Positions 42,201 to 56,500 of a DNA stretch of 64,000 nt are shown piece by piece. Within the stretch, counting starts at the first letter, position 1. Each line of letters starts with the position of its first letter. The stretch comes from Volvox africanus (Eukaryota > Chlorophyta > Chlorophyceae > Chlamydomonadales > Volvocaceae). The position numbers and the translations under genes were made by a program. The notes under the pieces are model-generated. The model saw nothing but the letters and a program-made list of their open reading frames with translations, had not been told where the DNA came from and ran no database searches. The stretch is taken from contig BSDZ01000078.1 in the NCBI GenBank assembly GCA_030268105.1, positions 5,255,001 to 5,319,000 of the forward strand, in the 5' to 3' direction.

Positions 42201-45200
42201 GCCATGACCAAATGCAACCTGCATATGGGTCGGCCAGTCGGTCAATCGCTCACGATTGGTCGACTGGTAATTCGACCGACCAGCCGCAATGCTAGGTGCG
42301 GCCTGGAAGCTAGGATGTGGAGGGTGGAAGAGCCATGCTCCATGAATAATGCAATCCGGGGAACCCTGCGACAGGTTGATCTGTCGATCTCAGCTGTGCC
42401 GTGTTGTACACCGCAACTCGCGTACCTAAACGTAATGAGGTACAGCTTATGAGCTCCGGAATCATAAAGTCAACTCCTACCTGACACACAAAGGAATCGC
42501 ATATCCACGGGCGCGCTCGTAAGATACACACATACACATGCATACGGGTGAGCTCATACACACACACACGCACATACGCACCTGCAGAAGTCCAGGATAG
42601 CCCGAGCCAGGGGGTGTTCGGAGGCGCTCTCAGCCGCCCCCACGCAGCGACACAGTGTCGCCAGGTCCAGAGGCACTCCAAGACCCGGCCAGGGGGATCC
42701 CACCGCTCCGGAACCACCTTCGACCGCTCCAAAGAGCCGCCAGTCGGTCACAGTGGGTCTGCAACAGCAGCAGCAGCAGTGGTCGTAGGGAATTCAGGCG
42801 ACAGACGCCAAAAAAGCAAAAATTCGAAATTTGGAGAGTGCATCTCCACAACGTAACAGTAAATACAGCGGGGCCCAACACATTGGGGCGGTTGAACGGC
42901 GAACCGACTCCGCTCTTAACCAGTTGCCAGGAGTCGGAAGGAGCAGGCGCGGGGGATGGTGTCCAGGTCCCCCCCCTTTTTTCTTCGCTGGATTGCCTCC
43001 GCAGCACACTGGCAAACCACCGTTACTAAACACACACGTCCTCTTCTTGCACCCTTCCGGCCCCGCTGCCTACTGGGCCGGTGAGTGTGGCGCACCCGTC
43101 CGCAAAACTTCCTGTCCTGACTCTCCTGCACGATACCCTCTCCCCATCCGAAGCCTCCATACTTACTTTCCACGAGTCAGAGTTCCGGTCTTGTCAAACA
43201 CAACAACTGTGACCTTGCTGGCAGCCTGCGTAGCGGTGAGAGGGGAGGAAGGGTAACGCAGCAGGGCTTCTGAGGGCGCATTTATTACAGGCTGTCCCTC
43301 CGCGGCTCGTCCCTGAACCCCCTGAACCACTCTTCACCCTCGTCACCTCACCTCCAACGCGTCCGCGCCCTTGATCAAAATGCCCATCTGCGCGGCAACG
43401 CCCGTGCCCACCATCACCGCTGTGGGCGTGGCCAGCCCCAACGCACAGGGGCAGGCTATGACCAGCACCGCAATTCCGAACAGCAGTGCGAACAGGAAAG
43501 GCGTGTGGCCAGGCGGTAACGCGTCCTTGAGAACGCCCGTCAAGCCCGCCACGTACCAGCCCAACCAGGTCAGCAGCGCCATCACGATCACCAACGGTAC
43601 GAAGATAGCGGCCACTCGGTCAGCGAAGGCCTGAAAGCGTTGTGGAGATGGCGGATCAGTGAGCGTGTGTACTGGGGGCAGCACTACCGCAAAGAGGGGC
43701 GAGAGTAAGAGTAAGAGGAAGGGTAGGAGTCAGGACTCAGGAGGCTGCATCAGGCCAATACGCGACACGCATCCATATCCGCCAAATAAAAAACATTCCT
43801 CCCCACTGCTGGCGTCACCACACTGTTGGCGTCCCGCAGTCCTACCTGTACCGGTGCCTTGGTCATCTGCGCGTGCTCCACCAGCCGCACAATTTGACTC
43901 AATACGGTTTCAGAGCCGACCTACGCGTGGTGAGGTGAGTGTGGGAGGGTCAACGGCGCAGCGCAACTTTGCGGCACAAGAGTTCATGTCACTAATGAAA
44001 AACACCATCCGCTTCGCCGCTGGAGTGCAACAGCACCAGCATCGATGTAATCAACCATATCTGCAGCTTATACCAGGAGCTCTATCCCGAACCGCTACCT
44101 GCTGCCTGCTGCCTGCACAATTACCGCGCCTACATTGAGGAGAACCTTTTGTCAAATAAAGCGCGGCTTCAAAGAGAGCACCTGCATTTGGCCACAGACG
44201 TCCCAATCCATTCATGCAATCAGATCCAGTGGCAGCTGCCAGACCCCTCCGCTCTCTGCCGTGAACCGCTTCCTTGCGCCCACACTGCACCGTGAGCGTT
44301 TGCCTCGACAGTGGACTGTTCAACAAAGTGGCAGTTCCGTGCATCTCATTCTGCTTTATACATCCGCACAAAAGCCCTACTGATGATTGCCCGAGATCTG
44401 CCTCGGCTATCTCGATCCTGCTGTAGCCACATCCCGCTCCACCACTCACCCTGGTTGCCCGCACCAGCAGCGGGTTGGATGTGTTAATTGTACCCCCAAC
44501 GACCACATCCCCCGGACGCTTCCACTTGGGCGCCGACTCCCCCGTCACCATGGCCTCATTCAAGTAGGACTGCCCCTCTACGATCACCCCGTCGGTGGGC
44601 ACCTTGGAACCGGGGAGCACCTGATAAACGCGGGGGAGGCGGTTGTGGCGGGCGGAGGGGCAAAGAAGAGCGTCAGGTTAATCATCCGGATCATCAGTGA
44701 AAAGAGACGGCGCCTCCCGTCAGTCCCCCTCCTTATCTTCCCAACGTATGCCTAAGATAGGGCGAGGGGATTCACCAGCGGATCCGCGGGATTTCAGACA
44801 ACTTCATCATTACACCACATATAATGTCTGCACGTGAGGGCTATGTGCAGGAGAGTGTTGCTTGATATTACTTGCCTCCGCATCCGCGGCATCCAGGCGG
44901 TGCCAAAGGGTGCCAACCAGGTGCCAGCGCCTGCTACACGAAGGAGGCGTGGCGCAGCCGTCTGCCCACACCGTCCCCACCCGTCTTCCGACCTGACTCG
45001 ATACACGCACGGCGCATGCACACACGCACACTCACTCTGAGCATGTCGCCCCGGTGGATGAGTGCGCTGGGCACCTCCCTACAGTCCAGCACCGCCCCCG
45101 TGGCCTCGTCTAGCACCACCAGCGTGGCGGTGTCGGGCACAAGGGCGGCTAAGGCAGCCAGGGCGGCCGAGGTGCGGCCCTGGCGGAAACCGGATACACC

Positions 45201-48200
45201 GTGAATCAAACAGCTGAAATCAGCAGGCACCGAAAGCAAATCGTTCATGGAAGGGAACTAGACGGGGTGAGGAGCGCTCAGGGCAGTGACTCCTCATCAG
45301 GTGCTGATTGATTCAAATGGTTAGACATACGGGACGTGGCTTGACGTGTAAGCGCCACCAGGGCCATTAGGCATTGAAAATGAGGGAGGCGCAGGGCAAG
45401 CATCGCAATGTGAGGCATGGAAGGACAGACCACCCGGACATGAGAGCCGGGTCCGTCCGTCCTTGCAGGCTGGACGATCTGTTTGGTCTGCATCAATGAG
45501 AAGCCGCTATGGCGATGTTTCACTCCCATCCACCCCAGCCAGCCTACAGCCAGGCGCCCAATCCACCCACGCCCACCTTAGCGGCCGCCTCCAGGTACTT
45601 CCCGAGGAGGATGAAGGTGATGAGCATAGCCGACGTCTCGAAGAAGTCGGTGGGCACGTATCCATTTGGGTCGACCTTCATCGGCTCATCCATCTCCAGA
45701 CGGTGGCTGTTGTAAAATAGGGCGGGGAGGTACGGGAGTAGGCGAGAGAACACGGCTACACGACCCAGATGCCCACGTGTTGGGGATGCGCGGCGCTGAG
45801 TCCCCGGGTACTTCACCCTGTCTTCACCCAGACATCTATCTATCACCGAGCAGCTATCTTCACCGAGCAGCTATCCTGACCTTGCCCTCCCCTACGCTTC
45901 GCTGGTCCTCCCTTCCCTAGGGGCCCCGCTGCAGGGCTCGGGTGCTCCTCTCCCTGGTCCCTTTCTCGCCCCATCTCACCCTTCATAACGGTGAAAGAGT
46001 ATAGATATGACGCTGTAGAGGTAGGCGGCGTTAGTACCCAATGATACCAGCACATCCATGTTGGCGGTGCCCCGCCGGAGGGCCTGAGGAGGGAAGGGCG
46101 GGGTACGCGGGTGGGGAAGGGGCGCTTAAGCAGCGAGTGAAGAACCGAAGGCATGCGGCAAGGCAACAAAACGAGGGAGGGAATGGGGCCGTTGTGGAGA
46201 GGCGCGGTGATAAGGAGATAGGCATACGAGTTGAGAGGGAACTAGCAGGTCGAAATCCCTGTCCTCTGGGCTGCACGTTCTCTCGCGGCCTTGCACGGGA
46301 CAGGATAACGCGTACCTTGAAAGCCCCCCGGTGGAATCTCCAGCCCACAATGAACTGCACGGGGGTAGCCAGCGCCCATTTGACCACCTGGTTGCAGGGG
46401 ATCTTCCAAATGATGGGGGTCGACATGAAACCCTCCGAGCCTGCGGGAGGAGAGGGGCAAGACGAAAAAAACATTTGAGCTCGACGGGGTGCAAAACCAA
46501 CAGCTTTATAATGGCTGCACAATTTAATGTGCAGTTGCGGCTGAGGCGAAGGGCACTTCGGAATGAACAGGCGGACAGGAGGTAGTCCTTAGCTGCTTAC
46601 CCAGCAGCGAACACCAGCCCGAGTGCGCTCACCCACTCACACATGCGGTTGCTGCTCTTGCACCGTCCTCGTGGGACTTCGGAGCTCTACCCGTCACATT
46701 ACCCGTCGCGTCAGCCCTTATCCGACACTGAGCCGCGGCACCCTCATCCAGTTGCTCACCCAGCTACCCACCCGGTATCATGGGCAGCACCATCGCCACA
46801 ATAAACACCGGCACCGTGAAGAACAGACTGGTAGAGAACAGCCCCCACCAGTAACGCACTTCACGGTCCGCAGCAGACATCGTCCCGCCGGAGCCCTTGC
46901 TGCCGCCGCCTGCGCCCCCGCCGCTGCTGCCGGCACCCCAGGGTGACAGCGACCGCAACAGTTCCGCGGTTAGCGGCTGTGCAGGCGACGTTCCGGTCGT
47001 GCTGCTGCCGCCGCCGCCGCCGTCACAGCGTTCGATGGCAGCGATGCAGTCACGAGGGCCCGTGACGTTGGGGTCGTACCACACTTCCGCCAGCCCCTCC
47101 TCTAACCGCACCCCCGCCCGCGCCACACCCGCCACCCGCCGTAACGCTGCCTCCACGGCAGTCGCGGAGGCGGTGGAGGTCATTCCGTACACCTGCAAAA
47201 GTCCAGCCGCCAGCGGTCACAACGACATCGTGGACGCCGGAAGTGATCTTAAAAAAGGGCGATGAGGACACCCAAGTATAAGGGTGAGCCACAAAGTGGA
47301 GATGCTCAAACATGGATCATTAGGAGCGCTGCCATGGGGCCGCCGGGAACCACTGGAACGTCCAGTCGCAAAAACGGTACCTCCTGTGTCTCTCGAAAGC
47401 AGGTCAATTCCCCCAGGCAGAACACAGTGCAAGGATCAGAGAGTGCGAGGTGTGAGGTCCAGCTAAGATAAGACGAAGACAACAGGAGAGCGGCGGAAGA
47501 TGGGTGGAGGCTGGGGAGGCAGACGGCCACACGGACAGGCAGGTAGGACCATAGCACAAGGGTGCAGCCACACTCGTCGGCGCGGAGTTCCCTTCCCGTG
47601 CCTCCCGATGTGTCCCTCCCTTCAACCTTTAACCCCACTCGGCCAGCCTCCGTCTCGCCCTCTCAGATCCAGATCGGGGCCCTCGGATACGGATAAGGAG
47701 TCCCCACTCCCCAGACTTCTCAGGCTTTGGAGTTAGCCCCACTGCACCAGCCTCCAACCAGTCTTCAAGTCTCGGCAGCTGCGTCCAACCCCGCGCGCCA
47801 ACGAACCGCGCGCTGAGCCCTCTTCCTGCATTCGATCCTGAGCCAATCGCCCGCAGGCCCTCCCCGACCCTCTCCTACCCGTAATGAGAGGGTCTCCAAT
47901 CCGCCCTGCGACACCAAGCTCGCCTCAAAGCCCGCATCCTCCACCGCAGTCATCAAAGCCTCCTGCATCCACATCCACATCCACAGCAGCATGCATGGCG
48001 GTCACGGCAATCAAACCATAACAACTTCTGCCTCGGCCGCAGCATAGGCAGTACGCAGATCGGCGGGCGAAGGAGGGACAAACCTCCGTGATCCCAACCG
48101 CAAGGCGACGGCAAGGCAAGGAAGGATGCGGCTACAAGGGTGGCAAAGACAGGAACAGAAATGAATAGCAGAAGCTTAAAACCCGCCAGCTTATCCCATC

Positions 48201-50154
48201 CCGCAATTCCGAACCCACCGCCGTCACCGACGCCGAGTCGAACTGCGCCTCCACCTCCCCCGAGGCCAAAGCCACTGCCGCCTTGCTAACTCCTGCCTGG
48301 CTGAGCAGCGCCTTCTCCACCGCGGTGGAGCAGGAGGCGCAAATCATGCCCGTCACCCGCATGCGAAGAACCTGTCGGGGCCGATAATGTCAACAGCAAC
48401 AACAAGGGGATGACGACTGACACGGAAGATCGAGGCAGAATCCGAGAGAACCGGGTGCTGTGCACCGGGTGTCTATGACCACCGCACCTTCACAAGCTAT
48501 GTTCACAGAGAGCTCTAAGAGGCGGTGGCAGCTAGTGCAGCAGAAACGCAGCCAACGGAGGCGTCGGGGTCATCGCATCGACAAGGCAGCGGGCTCTGAG
48601 GCAGCGGGATCTTCGCAATCAGCCCACGAGCTAGTGATATTGGTCGGGCAGTGCACGACCGGAAAGTAGATATAGGGAATCCAAGATTTGTGTTGCTCTT
48701 CTCGCACGCCTCCTGTCCGCCTTTCTGAAACACCCTAGCTAACCCAACACCCAGATAACCCGACTTCCTTCCCTTACGGCCCCTCCAACCATACCCCGCA
48801 TACGCGAGGTCCAAGGACGCACCTCCAGCTGCTGTCTCGGGTGCCGGACATTCACCAGGCCACCCTCGAAGCCCGCGTCCTCCACGGCTGACACGAGCTC
48901 CTCTGGTGACACAGAGGATTCGTCATAATGGACCTAATGACGCGTTAAAGAGGGCACGGAGGAATCCTTTATAGAAAAAGACGACATTCTCCTATTAGGC
49001 AATGCCCTCCGTGAAATCAAAATTGATGGATACGTTATCCTACGTCTCAACCGAAATGGAGGATCGAGGGCTGTGCATGACTTGAGCGCTTGAGAGTGGG
49101 CCGCGCGACGGTCCACTCGCCACTAGGTCCACTGTAACCCCTGCCGCAAATCGGGCTCTGGTAGGCTCTGGTGATCCCAGTCACCACCATCACCATTACC
49201 ACCACCACCACACAACGGCTATTTCCACTATGGCTGTTGCTCAAACCCCTGGCCCCCCTAGCCGCCGCCCCCTGGTGGATCCCCAAAGACATATACCGCT
49301 TTATACAAAGCACGGCGACAATCGGAGCCCCAAGCTCCGCGCCTGAGCCCATGCCTCCCCGGTCGCCCACTCTGGGACCCCGCCCCTTTGCCCACCTCAG
49401 CGCTCTCCTGCAGGAGCGCTACGCTGACCCGCTTGACACCAGTCACTGAGCTGTGGGTATAGTTACAAGGGCAGCTTACTTCCGACGGACACCTAGTGTT
49501 TGGTACGTGCTATAAAAGATTTTGCCAGAGAGGGTTGAGCCCTCAAATGCGCCAATTGGGGCACCAACTGGCTGGCCCAATGAGGTAAGCCAACGCGCAA
49601 CATAGCAAATAATCTGGACACTGTGACGGATGCGCAAGATTGAAAAGAGTTCCAGGTCCAAGGCCTCCATTGGTGACAAAGCGATTCCAGTGCCGCCACG
49701 AGGGGTCGCATGTGGCGTCAGCGTGCCACCCATACCCTCTGGCTGTAGCCTCCCTAACCGCTTCCCTCCCAAAGTTCGCGCCCATCAGGTGGAAGGCTTG
49801 TGCAACTTGCCTGAGGGCAGCTTCAACTGCCCTTGAGCAGGCCGCGCAGGTCATCCCTTTGACGGACAGCTGTAGTGCAGGAAGGGGAAGCTCTCCTCAG
49901 GGGGGCCACATGGGAGATGGCACGAACGTGATATGCCAGGGACCCATTACCATCCCGTGTAGGGGGAATGGAATACACCTTACCAGAGCGACTGGCCAGT
50001 GTCCTTTCTCCTCGGCGTGCTGCCGGCGGTGCCCCGTCGAGGCAGGCTGAGGCTTAGGAGATGGACACGGTTGAGCTTCACGGTCATCCTTCTCCTTCTC
50101 CGGTAACTTTTCATAGCGAAGCGCCGAAAGAAACTGGTTGAGTCGTTGCATCAT
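39224..50154 (-). CDS. Cu(+)-transporting P1B-type ATPase (HMA5/RAN1/CopA family), 20 exons
   Basis: Predicted 1202 aa. Exons (minus): 50154-49984, 49869-49811, 49450-49396, 48933-48823, 48371-48219, 47962-47879, 47192-46772, 46440-46316, 46083-45980, 45706-45577, 45179-45036, 44620-44450, 43920-43846, 43630-43352, 43225-43167, 42758-42582, 42218-41576, 41235-41182, 40764-40603, 39655-39224. All phases agree. N-terminal metal-binding domains: GMTCAAC (Cys 65, 68), GMICASC (143, 146) and a third, GMTSTAS, lacking both Cys. Then come membrane helices, the A-domain TGES (545-548), the copper-site CPC (661-663), the phosphorylation motif DKTGT (Asp705), SEHPL (760-764), TGDN (974-977) and GDGIND (1020-1025), then the last two helices ([18 protein letters not shown]). 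The N-domain carries a long Ala/Ser/Gly insertion. By family it pumps Cu(+) out of the cytosol, probably into Golgi/secretory compartments for cuproproteins. The first intron after GMTCAAC uses a GC donor. The start codon is provisional. Confidence 0.92.
39909..39966. repeat. 11-bp minisatellite (CCCCCGTCCAG)n
   Basis: Five tandem units in the intron between the last two exons of the copper ATPase gene. Confidence 0.9.
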
Positions 50155-53100
50155 ACTGACAGACGCTAACGCTACTAGGGCCGATGATATTAATGAAATT
50201 TACAAACTTATTTACTCGGGTGTTGACATCGGAAAGTCCCAGGACTCTTTCGTTAGGGTCCACGTTGCAGAAAAAGATTTTTCCATATCCTACTAAAGCT
50301 AGGTCACGCTTCGGCAATAGTAATCGCGTTTCAAGCGTTGAGATGAAAGTAAGAAGTGCGCTCTGCCTCGAAGCAACATATCAGTTGTGTCGGGCGTAAG
50401 TTTGCCGTCTGCCGTACTGAGATGTTCGAACTTCAGCAAGTGACAGGACCAATCGGCACTAACTGCAATATAGGACATTTAAGGCTTGGATATGCCTTTA
50501 CATATATCCCTACGATGTTTGCGAAGACTAGCAGTCGGCAATGGACGAGCTGCTGGCAGACCCGCGTGCACGCATGTGAGTCTCCAATTGGCAGGTTATG
50601 GTACCTGCTAAGTGATAATAACTTCTTATAGGCTAGATAACTTCATGTGACACCTCTTGGCATGGATTCGGCCCGTTTAATGCTTCCCTGTCGTTGACGA
50701 TTCACCTTGCTCCTTGGCTGCTGTCCTTCGCGCATGTAAACGTCCTGACATAAGAGCATTTTTTTTGTAAAGAACATTTTGAGCAGCATTTGACTGGTAA
50801 GCACCGTAGCGTATGCAAAGTACGCTGAAAGACAGCGTACCATCCGATTTTAAACCCCCTTACATTATGCATACCGCCCCGCTGCTCCACAATCCCCGGC
50901 GTCACCAGCCGGATAAACCTTTTAATTCATGAGAGTAACCGACAGGTACTTCGTGCTTGCACTTGTGTTCACGCACCCAAGAAAGCTGATAGCCGACAAA
51001 ACTCCTCGTCGACAGTCGTCACTTCACAATCCATCGCCGTCGCAAACGCCACCCCAAACTGCCACATTAAAATTGAACGAGATCAGGATGGCCTAGCCGT
51101 TAAAGTTGCTGCAGTCACCAGCGCAAAGCCTGCGTCTGGGCTATTGTAGCGATAGACCCACCCGGTGATAAGGATGGCGCTCCAAGCCATACGCCATATG
51201 GAGCTGCATGGCCGCGGCCGCCCGACCACCGCTTCCCCGCCCCGCTCCAGGCACCCCTGTCGGCTTCCCGCGTTCATCAAAACACGGGGAAGTCCATCCT
51301 GTCTGCCGTCATTACGGACGCCGAAATCCCTCACGCCAACTTAGCGATAGAGGAATGAATATCCACCATCCGATTGTTGCGTGTTCGGAATCATCTTCCA
51401 AAGCAGCCCAATCCGCGGCATATTTGCTTGTCGGCATATTTTTGGCAGCGCTCCCGCCGTCAGGGCCGGCAGTTAAGTCTGATGCAACTCAGTTTGGCCA
51501 GGTAGAAACGGTGCCAGTAGCGTTCAGCGAGGGGGTCAGCGCACAGTACTACACCTCGTGGCTGGCGGAGGTGCTGACCGACCAGAGTAAGAACTTGAAG
51601 CCCAGGGCAAAGAAGTTACAAGGCGGCGAGGACTGCTAAGGTAACGACATACATAGACAGGAAGGGCTATATGGGAAGAGCAAAGCGGCAAGACGCCCAT
51701 TCAAGGGACTCCTAATGTATGGCGGAGGCACGGCTGTATGTAGCCTTGAGGCTGGCCAGTTTAACGGGGCAAATGTAATACGAGCGATTGCAGACTATAG
51801 ACGCTTAGCTAAACAAGACAACGGCTCTGGCGGGTGTGAAGTCTTTGCACCACATTTGAGCCTCTAATGTACTGCACCTGTAATGATTCCAAACATTGGG
51901 ATTGCTCCTGCGCCTGACGGCGGTGTACTTCAGGGAAAGCCGGCCGGCCCTCGACGCTCTGGGAAGCGCGATAGGGGGACCTGGTGAGGTCTTGGCGACC
52001 CCGCGCACAGAACGTTGCGACTGAAAATGAACCCAGTTCTTTACCACGAACATGGACACTGTGCCAGCGCCTCAGACAGCGGCACCGTCACACACTGTGC
52101 ATGCGTGAACTAATTATGCCCTTTGAAGGTAAGTATACCACCACCATAACCACTATTTAGTCAAAGAGTTTGCTTGGTTCCTGTGCAGCCACCCAACGCT
52201 CTGGGTTTATGCCCCTACCGGCGCCGGTGGCTGTCGCCCATACTCGCTGTAGATACGCCATATTGCCATACTTATCGTAGTTCAGGCAAGCTGGTTGCGG
52301 AGGTGCTGTCCCAACCAGGCCCGCTTCAACCTTGCCGGAGCCTGGAACTCTTCATGCGACCATTCAAACAACACTTAGCACAAGACGAGTCGATGCGCCG
52401 AAGCACTGCAGATCTCACCCCTTCATAAGCCATCCATTAACACTCCTGAGGAAATCCTCGAGTCATGGATCATCCATCAAACAGTGTCCAAACGTCAGAA
52501 ATCGAGGATCTGGCCCTCTTCCCAACCCCAATCACAACAGCCAAAACCAAACGGAAATATCCTCCAACGATCGCAGCACGCTGAACCAGGAACCAGGAGA
52601 CCGACTGCCTTCTACACACCCTTTCGCACATGTACAGGTGCCTTTGCGGTGTAAACAGAGCGCCGTCCCCAGCCTGTCACCCACACGCTGGTGCGAATCC
52701 ATATGCTATTGGCATGGCTGCGGCCAATCCAGTCCTGTGCCGCTCACAGCAGCAACCGTACCTTGGTAGCAAAACACACACATCGTGCATCCGCTGCCGT
52801 GGCGCCAGTCTGTCGGTCTGCGGCTTCCATTCGCCCATCCAGCCGTTCGTAATGGATTGGGGCATCGCACCCTCCCCCGGCAACAATTGCCGCCGGAACA
52901 CGGATATCATGGCCTACTGTCAAGCGCGAAGCAGCAGCCACTTCACAATCCCACATGCGCCTTCCACACCGGGACGCCGCCGCGCGGTGCGGACCTCGGC
53001 CGCTATCCCATCGGGATGTCAGCCTGGCACCGCAAATGCCCCGCGCCTGGCGTGCCAAACCCGACAGGTAGTAGCCACGCAATCGTTCTAGGTATCCCAC

Positions 53101-53539
53101 GGGATGTAAAGGCATGGATTAACTCCACCATCCTCCCGCGTCATTTCCAGATGTGGAAGCGATACTCTAACCCATAAGCAACGGCGGCGGAGAAGGATGG
53201 GGGTGCTGCTGGTAGATTCTCCACTCGATAATGAACATGCGAGCAGCTTAAAAAACACCTGACGTCTGATCGCCTCACGTTAGCGATTGAGAGCTCTGTG
53301 CTCGGGACCCCAATGATGTGCCCCAAAGCTTCGATTGCCCACGAAATCTACCACATACAGCGAGCTACATAAGACGCTCCTTCATCCGCCAACGCAAACC
53401 TCCTGCTCGGCTGCATCTACATCTACAGCTGTCCTTCTATCACGCAGAGCTACCGGCCGTGGCTCTCCTTCAGGCGGCCAGCCCAGTCCCTCTGTCTCCC
53501 GCTGCACCCCAGACCAGTGCGCATTCACATCACCCCATT
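50155..53539. other. No recognisable gene between copper ATPase and PDH E1 beta
   Basis: About 3.4 kb. Its left part should hold the 5' UTR or promoter, and perhaps further 5' exons, of the minus-strand copper ATPase. The frame upstream of ATG 50154 is open to a TAA near 50203. The right part should include the 3' UTR of the PDH gene. An open frame at 51208-51639 (+) has no family resemblance and is not called. Confidence 0.5.
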
Positions 53540-56500
53540 TCATCCCAGAACCTTCTTGACTGCTTTGATGATGTCGTCCACTTGCGGCAGGGCGGCGGCC
53601 TCCAGGTTAGCGGCATACGGCATCGGCACCTCAGCACCTAAGACAGATCGCGGCCGCACCAAATAGGGAAGGGGTTGATGGTTAACGGACATGCGGACCA
53701 GGGCAACCAACGGGCGCGTGCCTCGACGTGATAAGCACATAGCACCCTTGCAGGCTATGTCGTTTGCTGATGCTGTGATTCGCTGCTGATTAGAGTGTGG
53801 TCAGTCGTGCCAAGGGTTCCAACTGCATGTACTCACCAGTCTCAATGAACAGCTGGTAAAAGGGTTAAATACTCTTGAGCGCAGAAGGGACATCCGCATA
53901 ACATCATGTCCATGTGGTGAGACACCATAAATGAGTCCGTCGCCAGGCACCTGCATGATTATTGTCGCTGACTCACCTCACCCCAATCATTTCCGCTTCC
54001 TCTTCCTTCCCTTCCATGTTTCAACATGCTCCGGTCCGTTCATTAAAGAGCGCCTCTCCTCGTCTTACCTGGCCGCCACAGAAGCCCCCTTTTTCCCGTC
54101 CTGACACGTGGAATATCCACACCCACTCCTACGCCTGTACACACATACCTGTCACTCGCAACACAGGCGCATCAAGCTCATCGAATGCCAGCTCCTGCAT
54201 CAGCGCCGAAATCTCCGACCCCACTCCACACTGCGGCCAGCCCTCTTCGACTGTCACCATCTTATGTGTCTTCTTAATCGAAGCCAGCAGCGTGGCCTTA
54301 TCAAGGGGTTTGATGGTCCGCAGGTTGATCACCTGGTTGGGCTCGTGGGCCGAGCAGAAGCAGCAGCATGAGAGGATGCCGGGAGCCATGGAGGCGGCAA
54401 TTATCGTCCGGGCTGTCATGGAAAAGCCGAGTCACTGGCGACAATCGTTTGGGCTGTGAGTCCTAGAGTTCTGCACCCCTAGAAGGCCTCGGCAGTTCTT
54501 CCCACATCTCTTCCCACGTCCGTGCCATGTTCCGCTGAGCGTACACGCCGCCACACACCGGTACAGGCCTTGGCAATAGATCCAAGAAAACCACTGCCTG
54601 ATCCTCCACAAAAGCACTTATTAATGCCGTATTGATCACAGACCTTATAGCCTGTGTGCAAAACCATACCAAGGCTCCCTTGTATTCCAATAGCGTTTTC
54701 GACCACCCCCCCGTCCATCTATCCCACGCACCTCACAATGCACCCCCTCCTTAGACAAGTGGTCAGCGGCTTTAAGGCAGTAGCCCACCATCTTGGAAAA
54801 CGACACCAGCGTCACGTGCTTGCCCTCACGCATCACCTTAGCCTTGCCGATGGGCAACGTGAAGTCCTTGTCAAGGACCTGCCACATTGGGAGGGGCGGT
54901 GGACGAAATGAACAGGGTGTCCGACACGTGGCAACTGAAACCCGGACGGTCCATTCACTCGTCTGCCTCGTACACGCTGCAACGCTTATCATGTCGTACG
55001 GCTCATCCCCGACGGAAGTATGTATCACAGCCTTCGGCACTGCATCCAGAGCCGTGATGACTGCCGCTGCCCCTGACGATGGCAGTTGCAAGTGGCGGCA
55101 AGTGGCGGCGGCAGTAGTGCTGCTGCAGCCACTACTGCGCCTGCAGCACATAGGAGCTGTCAGCCACAAGCTGTTAAGCAGGCATCCCGGGTCGTCCATT
55201 TGGCAAGACCTGTCCTCCAGGGCCACCAGGGTAGAGTCACTACCCCGACAGCATAGAAGCCACCACAACACTCTCCCGGACCGCCTCAAAAGAGCTGCTG
55301 CACAGCTACCAGCGCTCCAAATCGTCTGCTGCTGCTGTCGTTATTGCTGTCGCTGCTGCTAGGAATGGCTAAGATGGCTATCGCGAGGAATAGCTAAATG
55401 AAAGCCCTCGGTCCGTTACCAATCGGCTGCACGACGACCGACTGCAGCATACGGATCATCCGGCAGGAGCTCCATCGAGCCTTTGTACCATCCAACTGCA
55501 CACACCAGCTTATGCCGCTGCCACCGCCTTGCCACCTATAGCTTCTGCCATCCTGCTGTGCTGCCGTTGTTGAAGTCGCAGCAGTGTGCGCCGCATTCCC
55601 GGTGCTAATTACGGGAGCTTCAACCTCCAGACGATAAAATTCATGACCACACGTCGCCCCGCCCCCTTATCCTTCCTCGGTGCCCATATCGCGGCCCTAT
55701 CATGCAAAGGCAACCCTCGCTACAGCACCCTGCCCTGCATCTCAACAAGGTTTCATCCGAGCATTTCGGAAGTGGATATCTTATTGAGAACTCCAAACCA
55801 ATATCTCTTCGGACATGCGACAGGATCCGGTTAAGGAATCATGCCCTAAGTCTTGCGCGAGCACCTAGACACACACACAGGCACATATACGCGCAAGTAA
55901 ACACACCTGCGCATTGACCGGAAAAGCCTGGCCGTACATGATCTCGTTCTCCAAAAACACCACCGGGTCGGGATCCCGAATGGCTGCCTTCAGCAGGCCG
56001 CGGGCATCCTCCGAGTCGTATGGTGCCAGGACCTTAAAGTGTTCGTACAGGAGCAGGAGCAGGAGGGTCGATAAGCGGCCACATGTGCACATGTATGGTA
56101 GGAAATATGGTATCAATGCGGCTTCATGGCATAAACCATTGGGCCCCGATCCTAACTCGTGGTCCCTCGGAAGCGTCGAGGCTCCTGCTGAATACTTCAG
56201 TTCACGATTGACGCTGTGGTGTAGAAGCCCCGCTTGGTTTCAATCCTCATTGAAGTGTTTTCCCATCAAGTTGTGAGCCTCGCATTCTCCCATGGTCACC
56301 TAGAGGCAGAGAATACTGCCGCGGCCTTACCTTGAGACCCGGGACGGAGCTGTACCAGGCCGCAAAGCACTGCGAGTGCTGCGCAGCCACGCCAGCCGCT
56401 GCGCCGTTTGGCCCGCGGAACACGATGGGACAGCTAATCTTGCCCGCTGACATGTACAATGTCTTTGCGGCCGAGTTAATGATCTGGTCAATGGCTTGCA

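Noticed and set aside
39224..50154. Bacterial contamination (many short frames match bacterial CopA)
   Set aside because: The conserved blocks are separated by phase-consistent introns with splice consensus, so this is a eukaryotic nuclear gene.
51208..51639. 143-codon plus-strand open frame
   Set aside because: No recognisable family and no supporting splice or composition evidence on either strand.
52744..53115. 123-codon minus-strand frame upstream of the copper ATPase
   Set aside because: Arg/Ala-rich reading of GC-rich DNA, with no motif and no link in phase to either neighbour gene.
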